Below are positions 26,027 to 34,388 of a stretch of 64,000 nucleotides of DNA, piece after piece. Positions within the stretch are counted from its first letter, which is position 1; each line of letters starts with the position of its first letter. The stretch is taken from contig JACKCV010000001.1 of the NCBI GenBank assembly GCA_020633825.1, forward strand, positions 869,001 to 933,000. The letters run 5' to 3'. The position numbers and the translations under genes were made by a program. The notes under the pieces were generated by a model, which saw only the letters and a list, made by a program, of their open reading frames with translations, made no database searches and was not told the origin of the DNA. The DNA comes from Fibrobacteria bacterium. Lineage in GTDB: Bacteria > Fibrobacterota > Fibrobacteria > UBA5070.

Positions 26027-27865
26027 ATGCCGTATTCCCCCGAACACTTCCGACGGCTCGAAACCTTCGGTGAGCTTTGGCGCGATCCCTCCAACGCGGA
26101 GCATCAGGCCGCCTACCAGCGACTCAAGCAGGACTACGACACCACACGCGATTGGGCGATCGCTTTGCAGAAGCGACTTTACCCGGACGGACGAATCGAG
26201 GTCCGCCGATCCCCGATCAATCAGGGGCAGAAGTTCCATCCCTACACGTGGGCGAAGATCTATCCGCACAAGGACAGCCCAAAGGAGCTGGCGATCACGG
26301 TGGGGACAGGCGCCAAGTATGGCTTCGTGGTGAAGTTGGATGTGACCACCAATGGATCGCTTCGCGACCGCTTCCTCGATGAGATCCAGAAGGAGCTTTC
26401 GAACGCGTCCGGTGTGGTTTCGATCATCCCAGAAGCGGAAGGTTGCGCGAAAACCCTGGAGCAGCTGGTGGAATGGTCGATCCAGTCGATCCGATCGTTC
26501 CATCCGACGTACGAGGAGGTCTGTGGGATCCTCGGGATCGCGACGAAGGGGGTCCCGATCGAGTCCGTGGATACCGACGAAAGCGAGGACGGTGTGGAGG
26601 ACAATGGAATGGACCGCAGAAGCGTGAATCGGATTCTGTTCGGTCCTCCGGGTACGGGCAAGACTTGGAGCACACGACGCCATGCGATTGCTCTAGCCAC
26701 GCGAGCCACCCTGGATTCGGTGATGCTCCAGCCAGATGATTGGATCCGATCGAAGTGGAAGGCGCTGACGGATGCGGGACAGATCCGCTTCGTCACGTTT
26801 CATCCCTCCATGACCTACGAGGATTTCGTCGAGGGACTGAAGCCCGTTCTGGTAGGGGCCACCGTCGCCTATGAGATGAAGGCAGGGATCCTGAAGGAGA
26901 TCTGCGAGGATGCCCTTTCCAAGTCGCCCCTGAAGGCGACGAAGGATGCCATCGAATCGTTCCAACAGGACGCTTCCGAAACCGCGATCCCTTTGCGGAC
27001 GAAGCGAAACAGGCCATTCACGGTATCGTACCAGGGGAACACGACGTTCTCCGTGATGCCGGAAAGTTCGGAGTCCAAGGTTCCCTATCCGGTGAGCATC
27101 GCAGACGTGAGACGTGCGCTCGATTCGGGGGATGTCCAGGATGCCTACAATCGCGCCTACGTGCAGCCGATCGCCGACGAGATCCGGCGGCGATACCCTT
27201 CGTCCGCCCCGCAAGAGTCCCTCAGAAAGGATTTCGTCCTGGTGATTGACGAGATCAACCGAGGCAACATCCCCGCCATCTTTGGAGAGGTCATCACCCT
27301 CCTGGAGCCAGACAAACGGATCGGTCAAGAGGAAGAATTGGTCGTGACGTTACCCGGAAGTCGGAAAGCCTTTGGAATCCCTTCCAATGTCCATGTCCTG
27401 GGCACTATGAATACGGCCGACCGTAGTGTCGAGGCCCTTGATATCGCCCTGCGTCGTCGATTCGAGTTCGTGGAGATGCCTCCCGATCCATCTGTTCTGG
27501 ATCGCAAGGGATGCGTCGTCGAAGACCTGAAGCTTTCTGACTTGTTGGTCGCCATCAACGGACGGTTGGAGGCGCTTCGGGATCGAGACCATCGAATCGG
27601 GCACGCGCCATTCCTGGGAGTCCGAACTCTGGACCAGCTGCGAGGGGTGTTCCGGGGGAGCGTCCTTCCCCTCCTGCAGGAGTACTTCTACGGAGATTGG
27701 CGGAAGATCGGGGCCATTCTTGGAGGCGCTTTCGTCGTATCCTCCGGAAGACCAGTACGAATGATGGAAGGATTCGACGAGTCCGAGGCGCCAGCGCGTG
27801 ATTCTTGGGAGTTCTCTCCTCCGGAATCGTGGACATTGGAAACCTTCCGCTCCATCTTGGGTTGA
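26027..27865 (+). CDS. mcrB: McrB-like AAA+ GTPase of a modified-DNA restriction system
   Basis: A 612-residue McrB protein. The AAA+ core has Walker A LFGPPGTGKTWSTRR (about residue 202-216), the block TFHPSMTYEDFVEGLKP, Walker B FVLVIDEINRGN (about 403), the McrB-specific MNTADRS (about 462) that confers GTP use, and the sensor-2-like DIALRRRFEFVEM. The first 190 residues are an N-terminal domain that should recognise modified or other target DNA; I do not recognise its type, and it differs from the E. coli McrB N-terminal domain. The start at 26027 is preceded by GGAGTGAAG. It forms the translocating motor of the McrBC complex with the next gene. Confidence 0.92.
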   Translation: MPYSPEHFRRLETFGELWRDPSNAEHQAAYQRLKQDYDTTRDWAIALQKRLYPDGRIEVRRSPINQGQKFHPYTWAKIYPHKDSPKELAITVGTGAKYGFVVKLDVTTNGSLRDRFLDEIQKELSNASGVVSIIPEAEGCAKTLEQLVEWSIQSIRSFHPTYEEVCGILGIATKGVPIESVDTDESEDGVEDNGMDRRSVNRILFGPPGTGKTWSTRRHAIALATRATLDSVMLQPDDWIRSKWKALTDAGQIRFVTFHPSMTYEDFVEGLKPVLVGATVAYEMKAGILKEICEDALSKSPLKATKDAIESFQQDASETAIPLRTKRNRPFTVSYQGNTTFSVMPESSESKVPYPVSIADVRRALDSGDVQDAYNRAYVQPIADEIRRRYPSSAPQESLRKDFVLVIDEINRGNIPAIFGEVITLLEPDKRIGQEEELVVTLPGSRKAFGIPSNVHVLGTMNTADRSVEALDIALRRRFEFVEMPPDPSVLDRKGCVVEDLKLSDLLVAINGRLEALRDRDHRIGHAPFLGVRTLDQLRGVFRGSVLPLLQEYFYGDWRKIGAILGGAFVVSSGRPVRMMEGFDESEAPARDSWEFSPPESWTLETFRSILG

Positions 27866-27872
27866 GGACGAA

Positions 27873-29111
27873 TTGATCCTCTTTGAGCATGAGCCCCTAC
27901 GAGTGGGTAAGGAATTCGGACTCGAGGAGTTCGAAGCTCTCGCGCGTTGGAAAGAAAAGACGGGGCACCCCGGAATCGAGCTCATCCACAAAGGTTTCAA
28001 GGCGACGCAGTGGGTCGGAGTTCTCCAGGTGGGAAAGGTTCGCATCGAGATCCTTCCCAAGGCCGAGCCGGCACGTCGCGAGGGTGTGCTAGATCGTGTT
28101 CGACTCGCCAGGAAATGGCGTTGGATTTTGCTGAGGATGGTCTCGGCTCTACCATCGATCGAACTGGATCTGGATCAGATCGCTGGAATCGCAACCCAGG
28201 ACCACTCGATTCTGGAAGTCTTCTACGGGTGCTTTCTGAAGGAGGTCCGCGAGATCCATCGAGAGGGTCTTCTTCGAACGTACCGCATGGTCCGTAAGGA
28301 TCGAACCGCACTTCGTGGGCGGCTCGTCCTTGGCGAAGATCTGCGGCGCAATCTGGTTCATCGTGAGCGAGTCCATACCGAGGCCATGGAGTTCGATCTC
28401 GTGAACTCCTGGAATCGTGTTCTCGTCGAAGGCCTGCGAGTTGTGGATCGGCGGACCAGGAACAGCAATTCGAGAGCTCAAGCAAAATCCTTCCTGGTGG
28501 ATCGTGAATGTTGGCCCCGCTGGACAGGGGCCGCGAGCGCAATCCCGCGACTCGCCTACGATCGACGAACCGAGCGATACCGGAACACGATGCGATTCGC
28601 GGAGCTGGTTCTTCTATCGGAGTATCCGGATCTTTCCTCGGGAACCAACGACGTCACGGCGTTGCTGTTCGACATGAATGCGCTGTGGGAAGCCTGGGTG
28701 CTCAAGTGCCTTCAGCGGGAGGTCGCAGGAACGGGCTGGACCCTTCAGGATCAGGTGAAACTAGAGTATTGGCGTGCCCATAATGTCCGTCGATCCTTGC
28801 GTCCCGACATTTGGTTGAAGCCACCCACGAAGCACGACTCGACCGGACTCACGCTTTTTGGGGGCAAGCTCCACCTGACAGGTCCAACGATCCTGGATAC
28901 GAAGTGGAAGGTTCTCCAATCCCCTGCACCTTCGGACGATGACTTGAGGCAACTCCTAGCCTACAGTTTACGGTTTGACTGTCCCAGAGGATGGCTCGTC
29001 TATCCTCAAGCTCATGGATTGGCGAACACCATGGGGCAGTTCCAGGAAATGAACCCGATTGAATGCGGGCTTGCCTTCGTGGACCTACCCAACTTCACAG
29101 AAGGCGCTTGA
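27873..29111 (+). CDS. mcrC: McrC-like nuclease subunit
   Basis: A 412-residue McrC protein. The N-terminal part (ILFEHEPLRVG, about residues 2-12) is the McrB-stimulating domain. The PD-(D/E)xK nuclease is in the C-terminal third: RPDIWLKPP supplies the first Asp and TILDTKWKVL the DxK pair. The start is a judgement: family alignment from memory favours TTG at 27873, 7 nt after the mcrB stop with GAGGA just upstream; an in-frame ATG at 27798 would overlap mcrB by 68 bp. It ends 1 nt before the HNH gene. The McrBC complex cleaves DNA carrying modified bases, so the island's own methyltransferase must not produce its target. Confidence 0.9.
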   Translation: MILFEHEPLRVGKEFGLEEFEALARWKEKTGHPGIELIHKGFKATQWVGVLQVGKVRIEILPKAEPARREGVLDRVRLARKWRWILLRMVSALPSIELDLDQIAGIATQDHSILEVFYGCFLKEVREIHREGLLRTYRMVRKDRTALRGRLVLGEDLRRNLVHRERVHTEAMEFDLVNSWNRVLVEGLRVVDRRTRNSNSRAQAKSFLVDRECWPRWTGAASAIPRLAYDRRTERYRNTMRFAELVLLSEYPDLSSGTNDVTALLFDMNALWEAWVLKCLQREVAGTGWTLQDQVKLEYWRAHNVRRSLRPDIWLKPPTKHDSTGLTLFGGKLHLTGPTILDTKWKVLQSPAPSDDDLRQLLAYSLRFDCPRGWLVYPQAHGLANTMGQFQEMNPIECGLAFVDLPNFTEGA

Positions 29112-29112
29112 A

Positions 29113-29859
29113 ATGAATCCCTTGGATCGAAGCATTCTCAAAAGCCTTGGCGACGACAACGGCTGGGAAAATTTGCTTGAGGCCCGCGAGGATTCGCTTC
29201 TGCTGGGGTCTTCGCGACATCCTCACTCCATCGACCTGATCGCCCTGGATATCGGTTGGCAACTCGTAATCCGGGATCCTGCGCTGGATCGATCGGTGCG
29301 ACACATTCTGAAAATCACTCAGAGCGATTCCATCACTGTCGGAACTTCAGCTGAACTTGGCCGTCTACTCTATCAATTCGCGCAGCTTGCGATGGCATTG
29401 CCCACGCATCCCCTTGAGCTCTTCAACAAAGCCCTGCGGGAGCAAGGAATTCCGGATGGGGCAGGCGCGACGGAAGCGCATCGAACGGCGAAGGTTCGCA
29501 TTGGGCAGGACATCTACCGTGAATGTCAGTTGCGCTATTGGGGAGGCGCGTGTGCAGTGACGGGATTGGCATTGCCTGCGCTGTTGCGAGCAAGTCACGC
29601 CAAGCCCTGGGCTCACAGCTCTACCGACGCAGAACGCCTGGAAGTTTTCAATGGGTTTCTTCTCGCGGTGCACTTGGATGCGTTGTTCGACCAGGGGTTT
29701 CTGACCTTCGATGCCAATGGGCAAGGGATTGTCTCGCCGGCCCTTACCGAGGAGCAACTCCTTCGTCTTGGGATCACTGCTACTCCCCGGCTCCGCTGGG
29801 TTGAGCCAGCTCATGAATACTATCTGACGTGGCATCGTGAGCATGTATTTCGAAAGTGA
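29113..29859 (+). CDS. HNH endonuclease (HNH_2 type)
   Basis: A 248-residue protein with a C-terminal HNH_2 domain. YWGGACAVTGLALPALLRASHAKPWA (in two adjacent parts) holds the Cys and first His, NGFLLAVHLDALFDQGFLTF the Asn and second His, and WHREHVFRK closes the domain. Residues 1-130 are a separate N-terminal part without a family I can name, possibly a target sensor. It follows mcrC by a single nucleotide, so it belongs to the same transcript. HNH_2 proteins often accompany restriction systems. It could act with McrBC or as an independent effector. It is the last gene of the island; the IS1380 element begins 44 bp later. Confidence 0.87.
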   Translation: MNPLDRSILKSLGDDNGWENLLEAREDSLLLGSSRHPHSIDLIALDIGWQLVIRDPALDRSVRHILKITQSDSITVGTSAELGRLLYQFAQLAMALPTHPLELFNKALREQGIPDGAGATEAHRTAKVRIGQDIYRECQLRYWGGACAVTGLALPALLRASHAKPWAHSSTDAERLEVFNGFLLAVHLDALFDQGFLTFDANGQGIVSPALTEEQLLRLGITATPRLRWVEPAHEYYLTWHREHVFRK

Positions 29860-30038
29860 ATGGGCAACGAAAGGGGGGTGAGGTACTTGCCGGCGTCTGC
29901 TAGCCTGAATTTGTCATGGGGAAAGCCCATCTGATCTGCTGTAAGTCCCATACATTGGGACTTGGGTGTCAGCGGACACTGCAAAGTGATTCGCTTGTGG
30001 ACACTTGAAAGTGATTCACCTGGCGATCGGGGAGAAAG

Positions 30039-30815
30039 TTAGCCACCGTCTGTATCGGGCTTCCGTTTTCGTCCTGTCCGGTAGGACTTTCCTTCGATGG
30101 GGATGATCTCGGCTTGGTCGAGGAAGCGATCCAGGATGGCGGAGGTCGCGGCGTTGTCGCCCAGGATCTTGCCCCAGTCCTCGACGGGCCGGTTGGTGGC
30201 GATCATGGTCGCGCCATGTCCGTGTCGTCGGTGAACGATTTCGAGAAAATCCTCGGCGGCGTTGGCCGGCAGGGACCTCATGCCGAATTCGTCGACGATC
30301 AGGAGCTGGGCTTGGGCGAGTTGCTGGATCCTCTTGCGGCGCTGCTCGGTCTGTGCCGCTTCGGCCAGTTCGTCGACCAGGTCGAAGGCCGATCGGTAGG
30401 TCACGGTGTACCCCTGGAGGATGGCATTCATTCCGATGGCCGTGGACAGATGTGTCTTGCCCACGCCGGGCGGTCCGATCAGCAGGATGTTGCTGGCCTG
30501 TGCGACAAATCGTGTCGAGGCCAGCTCCAAGATCCGCCGCTTGGGGATGGTCGGATTGAAACCGAAATCGAATTCGTCGATGGTCTGCCTGGCGGGCATG
30601 CGCGATAACTTGAAGCGCCGTTCCACCAGGGTATTGCTCCGCTTGTCCATCTCGTCGTCCAGCAATGCGTCGAGGAATTCCAAGTAGTCGCCATCGGTGG
30701 CCCGGGCCTGGATCAATCGCCCCGGCAGGCTCTGTGCCATGCCGCTGATGCGATAGGCGCGCAGCTTCTGCTGGACGGATTCGACTGTCGGGGGCGTGGC
30801 TGTGTGCGTATTCAT
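30039..30815 (-). CDS. istB: IS21-family helper ATPase IstB
   Basis: A 258-residue IstB. AAA+ motifs: NILLIGPPGVGKTHLSTAIG (Walker A, about residue 108-127), LLIVDEFGMRSL (Walker B, about 172) and MIATNRPVEDWG (sensor 1). The N-terminal helical part (KLRAYRISGMAQSL and following) binds DNA in the family. The start overlaps the istA stop by 4 bp (ATGA on the minus strand), the usual coupling of these genes. IstB assembles on target DNA and recruits the IstA transpososome. Length is typical. Confidence 0.95.
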   Translation of the reverse strand: MNTHTATPPTVESVQQKLRAYRISGMAQSLPGRLIQARATDGDYLEFLDALLDDEMDKRSNTLVERRFKLSRMPARQTIDEFDFGFNPTIPKRRILELASTRFVAQASNILLIGPPGVGKTHLSTAIGMNAILQGYTVTYRSAFDLVDELAEAAQTEQRRKRIQQLAQAQLLIVDEFGMRSLPANAAEDFLEIVHRRHGHGATMIATNRPVEDWGKILGDNAATSAILDRFLDQAEIIPIEGKSYRTGRKRKPDTDGG

Positions 30816-32455
30816 CGGGCCACCTCCTGCACGCGATCGCGAACCACATCCGCGTAGTCCCCCGGATCGCGGATCAATCGATGCTCCTGTTGCAGATCCG
30901 TGCGGTGTCCATGGCCATCGGGATCGGGTGGCGCTTGGATCTCCTCAGACAGCTTCTGACAGATGGTCTGCAGTGTGTTCCAGGTCGGATTCCGGAACGC
31001 TCCCGCCTTCTGGCAGGCTTGTTCCAGGACGTGGGCTCCAAATCGGCGAGAAAGATCGATGACGATGCCGCGCACCCGCTTGACCACCAAGGGATTCCCG
31101 GCATTCAGGCCCGCCAGGAGGTGCTGTGCCAAGGCGTGGCAGCAAGGGCCGATCTCCTGGGAGCGGCGCAGGTAGTACTGCACGAACGAGGATGCGTTCT
31201 GGGGCATGCCCTGCGGCAGATGTCCTGGCTGGGTGACCACGCACGACTTGCCGTGCTCGCGTCGATGCTCGGCCACCACGGTGTCGGCGACGAGGATCCT
31301 CACCACGTGGGCATCCCATCTCACCACCACCTGCTGGCGCAGATGCTTGGCCGGAACGCTGTAGAAGACGCCTTCGACCTGGATATGCCCATGCACATCG
31401 ACACGCCGCAACCCCTGGCGCAGCATCGAAAAGGGGCGCTCCGGCAGCGCCTTCAGGGCTGGTTTCTCCTCGGACAGGAAGTGCTCCCATACCTGGCGGC
31501 GCGTCGTGCCATGGATCCGCGTGCGAGCCCAGCGTCGATTCCATTCCTCAAGGTGACGGTTTCCGTGTTCAAGGCTTTCCAACACCTGCACGCCGGGGAA
31601 CGCGTTGTGCCGCGTGAACGAAACATCCCGCTCGACCTTTCCCTTCTGCTGCGGCTGGTAAGCGTCGCACGGGTTGATGATGAATCCGGCATGGGTCGCA
31701 AACGCCTGGTAACCCGCGTTGAGCTGGGGCTCGTAGAGGTGTGCTTGCAGAATGCCCGACTTGAGGTTGTCGATCTTGACCTCCGCGGGAACGCCTCCGA
31801 AGGCTTGGAACGCATTCTCATGGCAGCGGATGAATGTCTCCAGGTCTTGGCGGAACACCAGCTCCTCGTAGCTGTGGCGGCTGTGCGACAGCGTCATCTT
31901 GAAGAACCAGGAGCGCCGCGGCTTGCCCCCGTAGAACACCATCGGGCCGACCGCATAGTCCACCTGGGCTTCCTGTCCTGGAGCAGTCGACAGACGCAGA
32001 AACAAGGTCGGCGACGTCCGGCGCAGCTTCTGGAGGTAACGGCTTACGGAGCGTTCGGAGCCGGTGTAGCCTTGGTTTTCGACCAGCTTCTGCCACACCC
32101 AGCGCGCGGAGCATTCCGGGGCGATCTCCAGCAGGGCCGCGATCACATCAACCAGCCCCATGAGCTGCCCGCTTTGGGTGGGCGCTCGAAGGGGGTCGAC
32201 GACAACCTCGGTGGTCACTTTCGAATCACTTTGAATGGCCGGGAGCGGCGCCGCAAAGTGATTCGGGGTGTCCGCCGGAGGAAATGCCCCGGTGGACACT
32301 GGTGGATCACTTTGAGCCGTCAGCCACTGTCGACGGAACTTGGCGATGGTCTTGGGGTGGATGTGGGTCGCTTCGCGGATCCGACGTACCGACCATCCGG
32401 CCGCCAACATCGATCGCAACTGCTCTTTCTTGTCCATGCGTAGGTGGTTTCCCAT
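30812..32455 (-). CDS. istA: IS21-family transposase IstA
   Basis: A 547-residue IstA. The N-terminal helix-turn-helix is visible in MLAAGWSVRRIREATHIHPKTI (in two parts). The DDE core has EAQVDYAVGPM (first Asp), AEVKIDNLKSGI (second Asp) and QQKGKVERDVSF (Glu). The C-terminus carries the RVDVHGHIQVEGVFYSVP beta-domain common in IstA. Met7 is an alternative start. It sits upstream of istB in a two-gene operon; the AAGTGATTCG repeats upstream of it are its likely binding sites. It appears full length and uninterrupted. Confidence 0.95.
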   Translation of the reverse strand: MGNHLRMDKKEQLRSMLAAGWSVRRIREATHIHPKTIAKFRRQWLTAQSDPPVSTGAFPPADTPNHFAAPLPAIQSDSKVTTEVVVDPLRAPTQSGQLMGLVDVIAALLEIAPECSARWVWQKLVENQGYTGSERSVSRYLQKLRRTSPTLFLRLSTAPGQEAQVDYAVGPMVFYGGKPRRSWFFKMTLSHSRHSYEELVFRQDLETFIRCHENAFQAFGGVPAEVKIDNLKSGILQAHLYEPQLNAGYQAFATHAGFIINPCDAYQPQQKGKVERDVSFTRHNAFPGVQVLESLEHGNRHLEEWNRRWARTRIHGTTRRQVWEHFLSEEKPALKALPERPFSMLRQGLRRVDVHGHIQVEGVFYSVPAKHLRQQVVVRWDAHVVRILVADTVVAEHRREHGKSCVVTQPGHLPQGMPQNASSFVQYYLRRSQEIGPCCHALAQHLLAGLNAGNPLVVKRVRGIVIDLSRRFGAHVLEQACQKAGAFRNPTWNTLQTICQKLSEEIQAPPDPDGHGHRTDLQQEHRLIRDPGDYADVVRDRVQEVAR

Positions 32456-32597
32456 CTGAGGAAGGGTGCTACCTGCACCCCGACCCTCGGGTCAACCGCC
32501 ACAGCGAATCACTTTGAACCCAGCAAAAGTGTCGAACACCGAATCACTTTGGGTGTCCGGCGACACTTGGGAAACAAACCAACAGACCAGAGGGCCC

Positions 32598-33953
32598 ATG
32601 ACGAAACGTAACCACACACTCGACCTTTTCCCGATGGTCCAGGGCCGCAAGGTCGAAGTCGATTTCGAGGGCGGGGAGGTGACCTCCAACGGTGGAGCCC
32701 TCCTGCTGGGTCTGGCCGATCGCGCTCTTGGCGGTCTTTCTCACCGCATCGCCCGTTGCATTCCCGACACGCGTCGCAAGTCTTCCTGCACCCATTCGCT
32801 TCCCTCCATGGTCCGCCAGGCGGTCTACAGCCTGTGCCTGGGGCAGGAAGATCTGGTCGATCAGCGCAACATGCGCCACGACATCGCGCTTCAGACGGCC
32901 GTAGGGCAGGACAAGCCCTTGGCCAGCGATTCTACCCTCGGACGGGTTGCCCGCCTGGCCACGCCACAGACCAACTGGAAGCTCAACGAGATTCTGGTCG
33001 ACACCTACATCGAGTCCCACAAGGGCAATGTTCCCCAAGAGATCGTCCTGGATTTCGACGCCACCGACGTGCAACTGCACGGCACCCAGGAAGGTCGATT
33101 CTTCCACGGGCACTACGATGGCTACTGCTACCTGCCCCTGTTCGTGTTCGCGGGCAAGCACCCTTTGTGCGCGATCCTGCGCCCCGCCGACCGCGGGCCG
33201 GCTCGAGGCGCTCTGGCGGTGCTGGCGGAGCTGGTGCATCGGTTGCGCCGTGCCTGGCCCGGGGTGCGCATCGTCTGGAGGGCCGATGCCGCCTACTGCC
33301 GCGACCACATCCTGCATTGGTGCGAGCGCCACGACGTGAGCTACGTCGTGGGCCTGCAACCCAACTCCGCGCTGGACAAGAAGAGCATCGGCCTGCGCAT
33401 GGAGGCCGACGAGCTGTTCCTCCAGACCGCCCAGTGGCAGAAGCTGTTCGACGAATTTCGATACCAGGCGGGGCCGTGGAAAGCCCAGCGTCGTGTGGTC
33501 GTCAAGGCCGAGCGCAATCCGCTGGGCCCCAACACCCGCTACGTCGTCACCAATCTGCCCGGCGATCCCGACCACGTCTACACCAAGGTCTACTGCGCCC
33601 GTGGCGAGATGGAGAACCGCTTCAAGGAGACGCAGGCGGACCTGTTCGGATCGAGGCTGTCCCACGGCGGATTTCAGGACAACTGGATGCGCATGCTGAT
33701 GTCGGTCATGGCCTACCTGCTGCAGCACACGCTGCGATCGATCGGGCTGAAGGGTGAGAAGGAGGAGCGGTCCACCTGCTCCACCATCCGGATCAAGCTT
33801 TTGAAGATCGGCGCCGTCGTGACCCGCAACACCCGGCGCATCCGCATGCACCTGTCGTCCAGCCATCCCGACGAGGGGCTCTTCCGCAAGGCCTTCGAGA
33901 GGCTGGCCATCGCGGCCCGCCTGCGCGGATCACCAGCGCCCGCCCTCGGTTGA
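32598..33953 (+). CDS. IS1380-family transposase
   Basis: A 451-residue transposase of the IS1380 family. The start MTKRNHTLDLFPMVQGRKVEVDF (in parts) and EGGEVTSNGGALLLGLADR are characteristic. DDE residues: VLDFDATDVQLHG (first Asp, about residue 154), IVWRADAAYCRD (second Asp, about 230) and ARGEMENRFKE (catalytic Glu, about 337). The ATG at 32598 begins the family consensus; reading upstream would enter the nested IS21. The gene is complete, but its original upstream region is split by the IS21, so transcription may now depend on IS21-derived sequence. A G+C-rich hairpin follows the stop. Confidence 0.93.
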   Translation: MTKRNHTLDLFPMVQGRKVEVDFEGGEVTSNGGALLLGLADRALGGLSHRIARCIPDTRRKSSCTHSLPSMVRQAVYSLCLGQEDLVDQRNMRHDIALQTAVGQDKPLASDSTLGRVARLATPQTNWKLNEILVDTYIESHKGNVPQEIVLDFDATDVQLHGTQEGRFFHGHYDGYCYLPLFVFAGKHPLCAILRPADRGPARGALAVLAELVHRLRRAWPGVRIVWRADAAYCRDHILHWCERHDVSYVVGLQPNSALDKKSIGLRMEADELFLQTAQWQKLFDEFRYQAGPWKAQRRVVVKAERNPLGPNTRYVVTNLPGDPDHVYTKVYCARGEMENRFKETQADLFGSRLSHGGFQDNWMRMLMSVMAYLLQHTLRSIGLKGEKEERSTCSTIRIKLLKIGAVVTRNTRRIRMHLSSSHPDEGLFRKAFERLAIAARLRGSPAPALG

Positions 33954-33963
33954 GGGCAGGCAT

Positions 33964-33984
33964 CCCGGGCGCCGCGAGCCCGGG
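33964..33984 (+). terminator. Hairpin after IS1380 transposase
   Basis: CCCGGGC and GCCCGGG form a 7-bp stem around a 7-nt loop, 10 nt after the transposase stop. There is no T-tract, so factor-independent termination is uncertain. Confidence 0.45.
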
Positions 33985-34388
33985 TAAGGGCAAGGTGCGC
34001 CTGAAAATCGACGAAAGCCCGCTCAGAGAACCAAATCACCGAGGACGTCGCTCAAAACTGACGCCAATTTCTGTTTGCGGCGAAAATCCCTCGATTGAGA
34101 ATCTGTCGCGACGGATTCAGGCTAGGGCACCAAGATCCAGTGCAAATAGTCCCGGCATGTTGGAGGAAAGGTGTGGATGAAACATTCCAAAGCTCTCGAA
34201 ATGATCAAAGTCTGCTATCACGCACCTTTCAGATGCGATGATCACGAAGCTCAAGTTTCCCCAGGTGTTCCTGAATCCCTGGGACGGTTCAGGTGACTCA
34301 TCGCTGGCGTCGCCCCCTTGCTCGGGGATGGATGGAAATTCCCTCCTCGGGTCATCTCCCTCCCCCCCCGCCTGGAAGGCCTTGTCGT

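Larger units (their letters stand above)
29967..32565 (-). mobile_element. IS21-family element nested in IS1380
   Basis: A 2599-bp element with termini TGTCAGCGGACACTG at the left and complementary GGTGTCCGGCGACA at the right, each followed inward by AAGTGATTCG motifs. Several further copies of this motif sit near both ends (left 29982-30019; right about 32214-32551), as expected for IS21 multiple terminal repeats. A perfect 6-bp target duplication CTTGGG flanks it (29961-29966 and 32566-32571). It encodes istA and istB on the minus strand, both intact, so it may still be active. Confidence 0.9.
29904..34121 (+). mobile_element. IS1380-family element, interrupted by an IS21-family element
   Basis: The outer ends are CCTGAATTTGTC at 29904-29915 and its imperfect complement GACGGATTCAGG ending at 34121 (10 of 12 match). 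CTAG flanks both sides (29900-29903 and 34122-34125) as a 4-bp target duplication. The transposase gene at 32598-33953 is intact. Without the inserted IS21 (2599 bp plus a 6-bp duplication) the element would be about 1.6 kb, normal for IS1380. The IS21 lies between the left end and the transposase start, so it has probably separated the transposase from its promoter. Confidence 0.85.
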
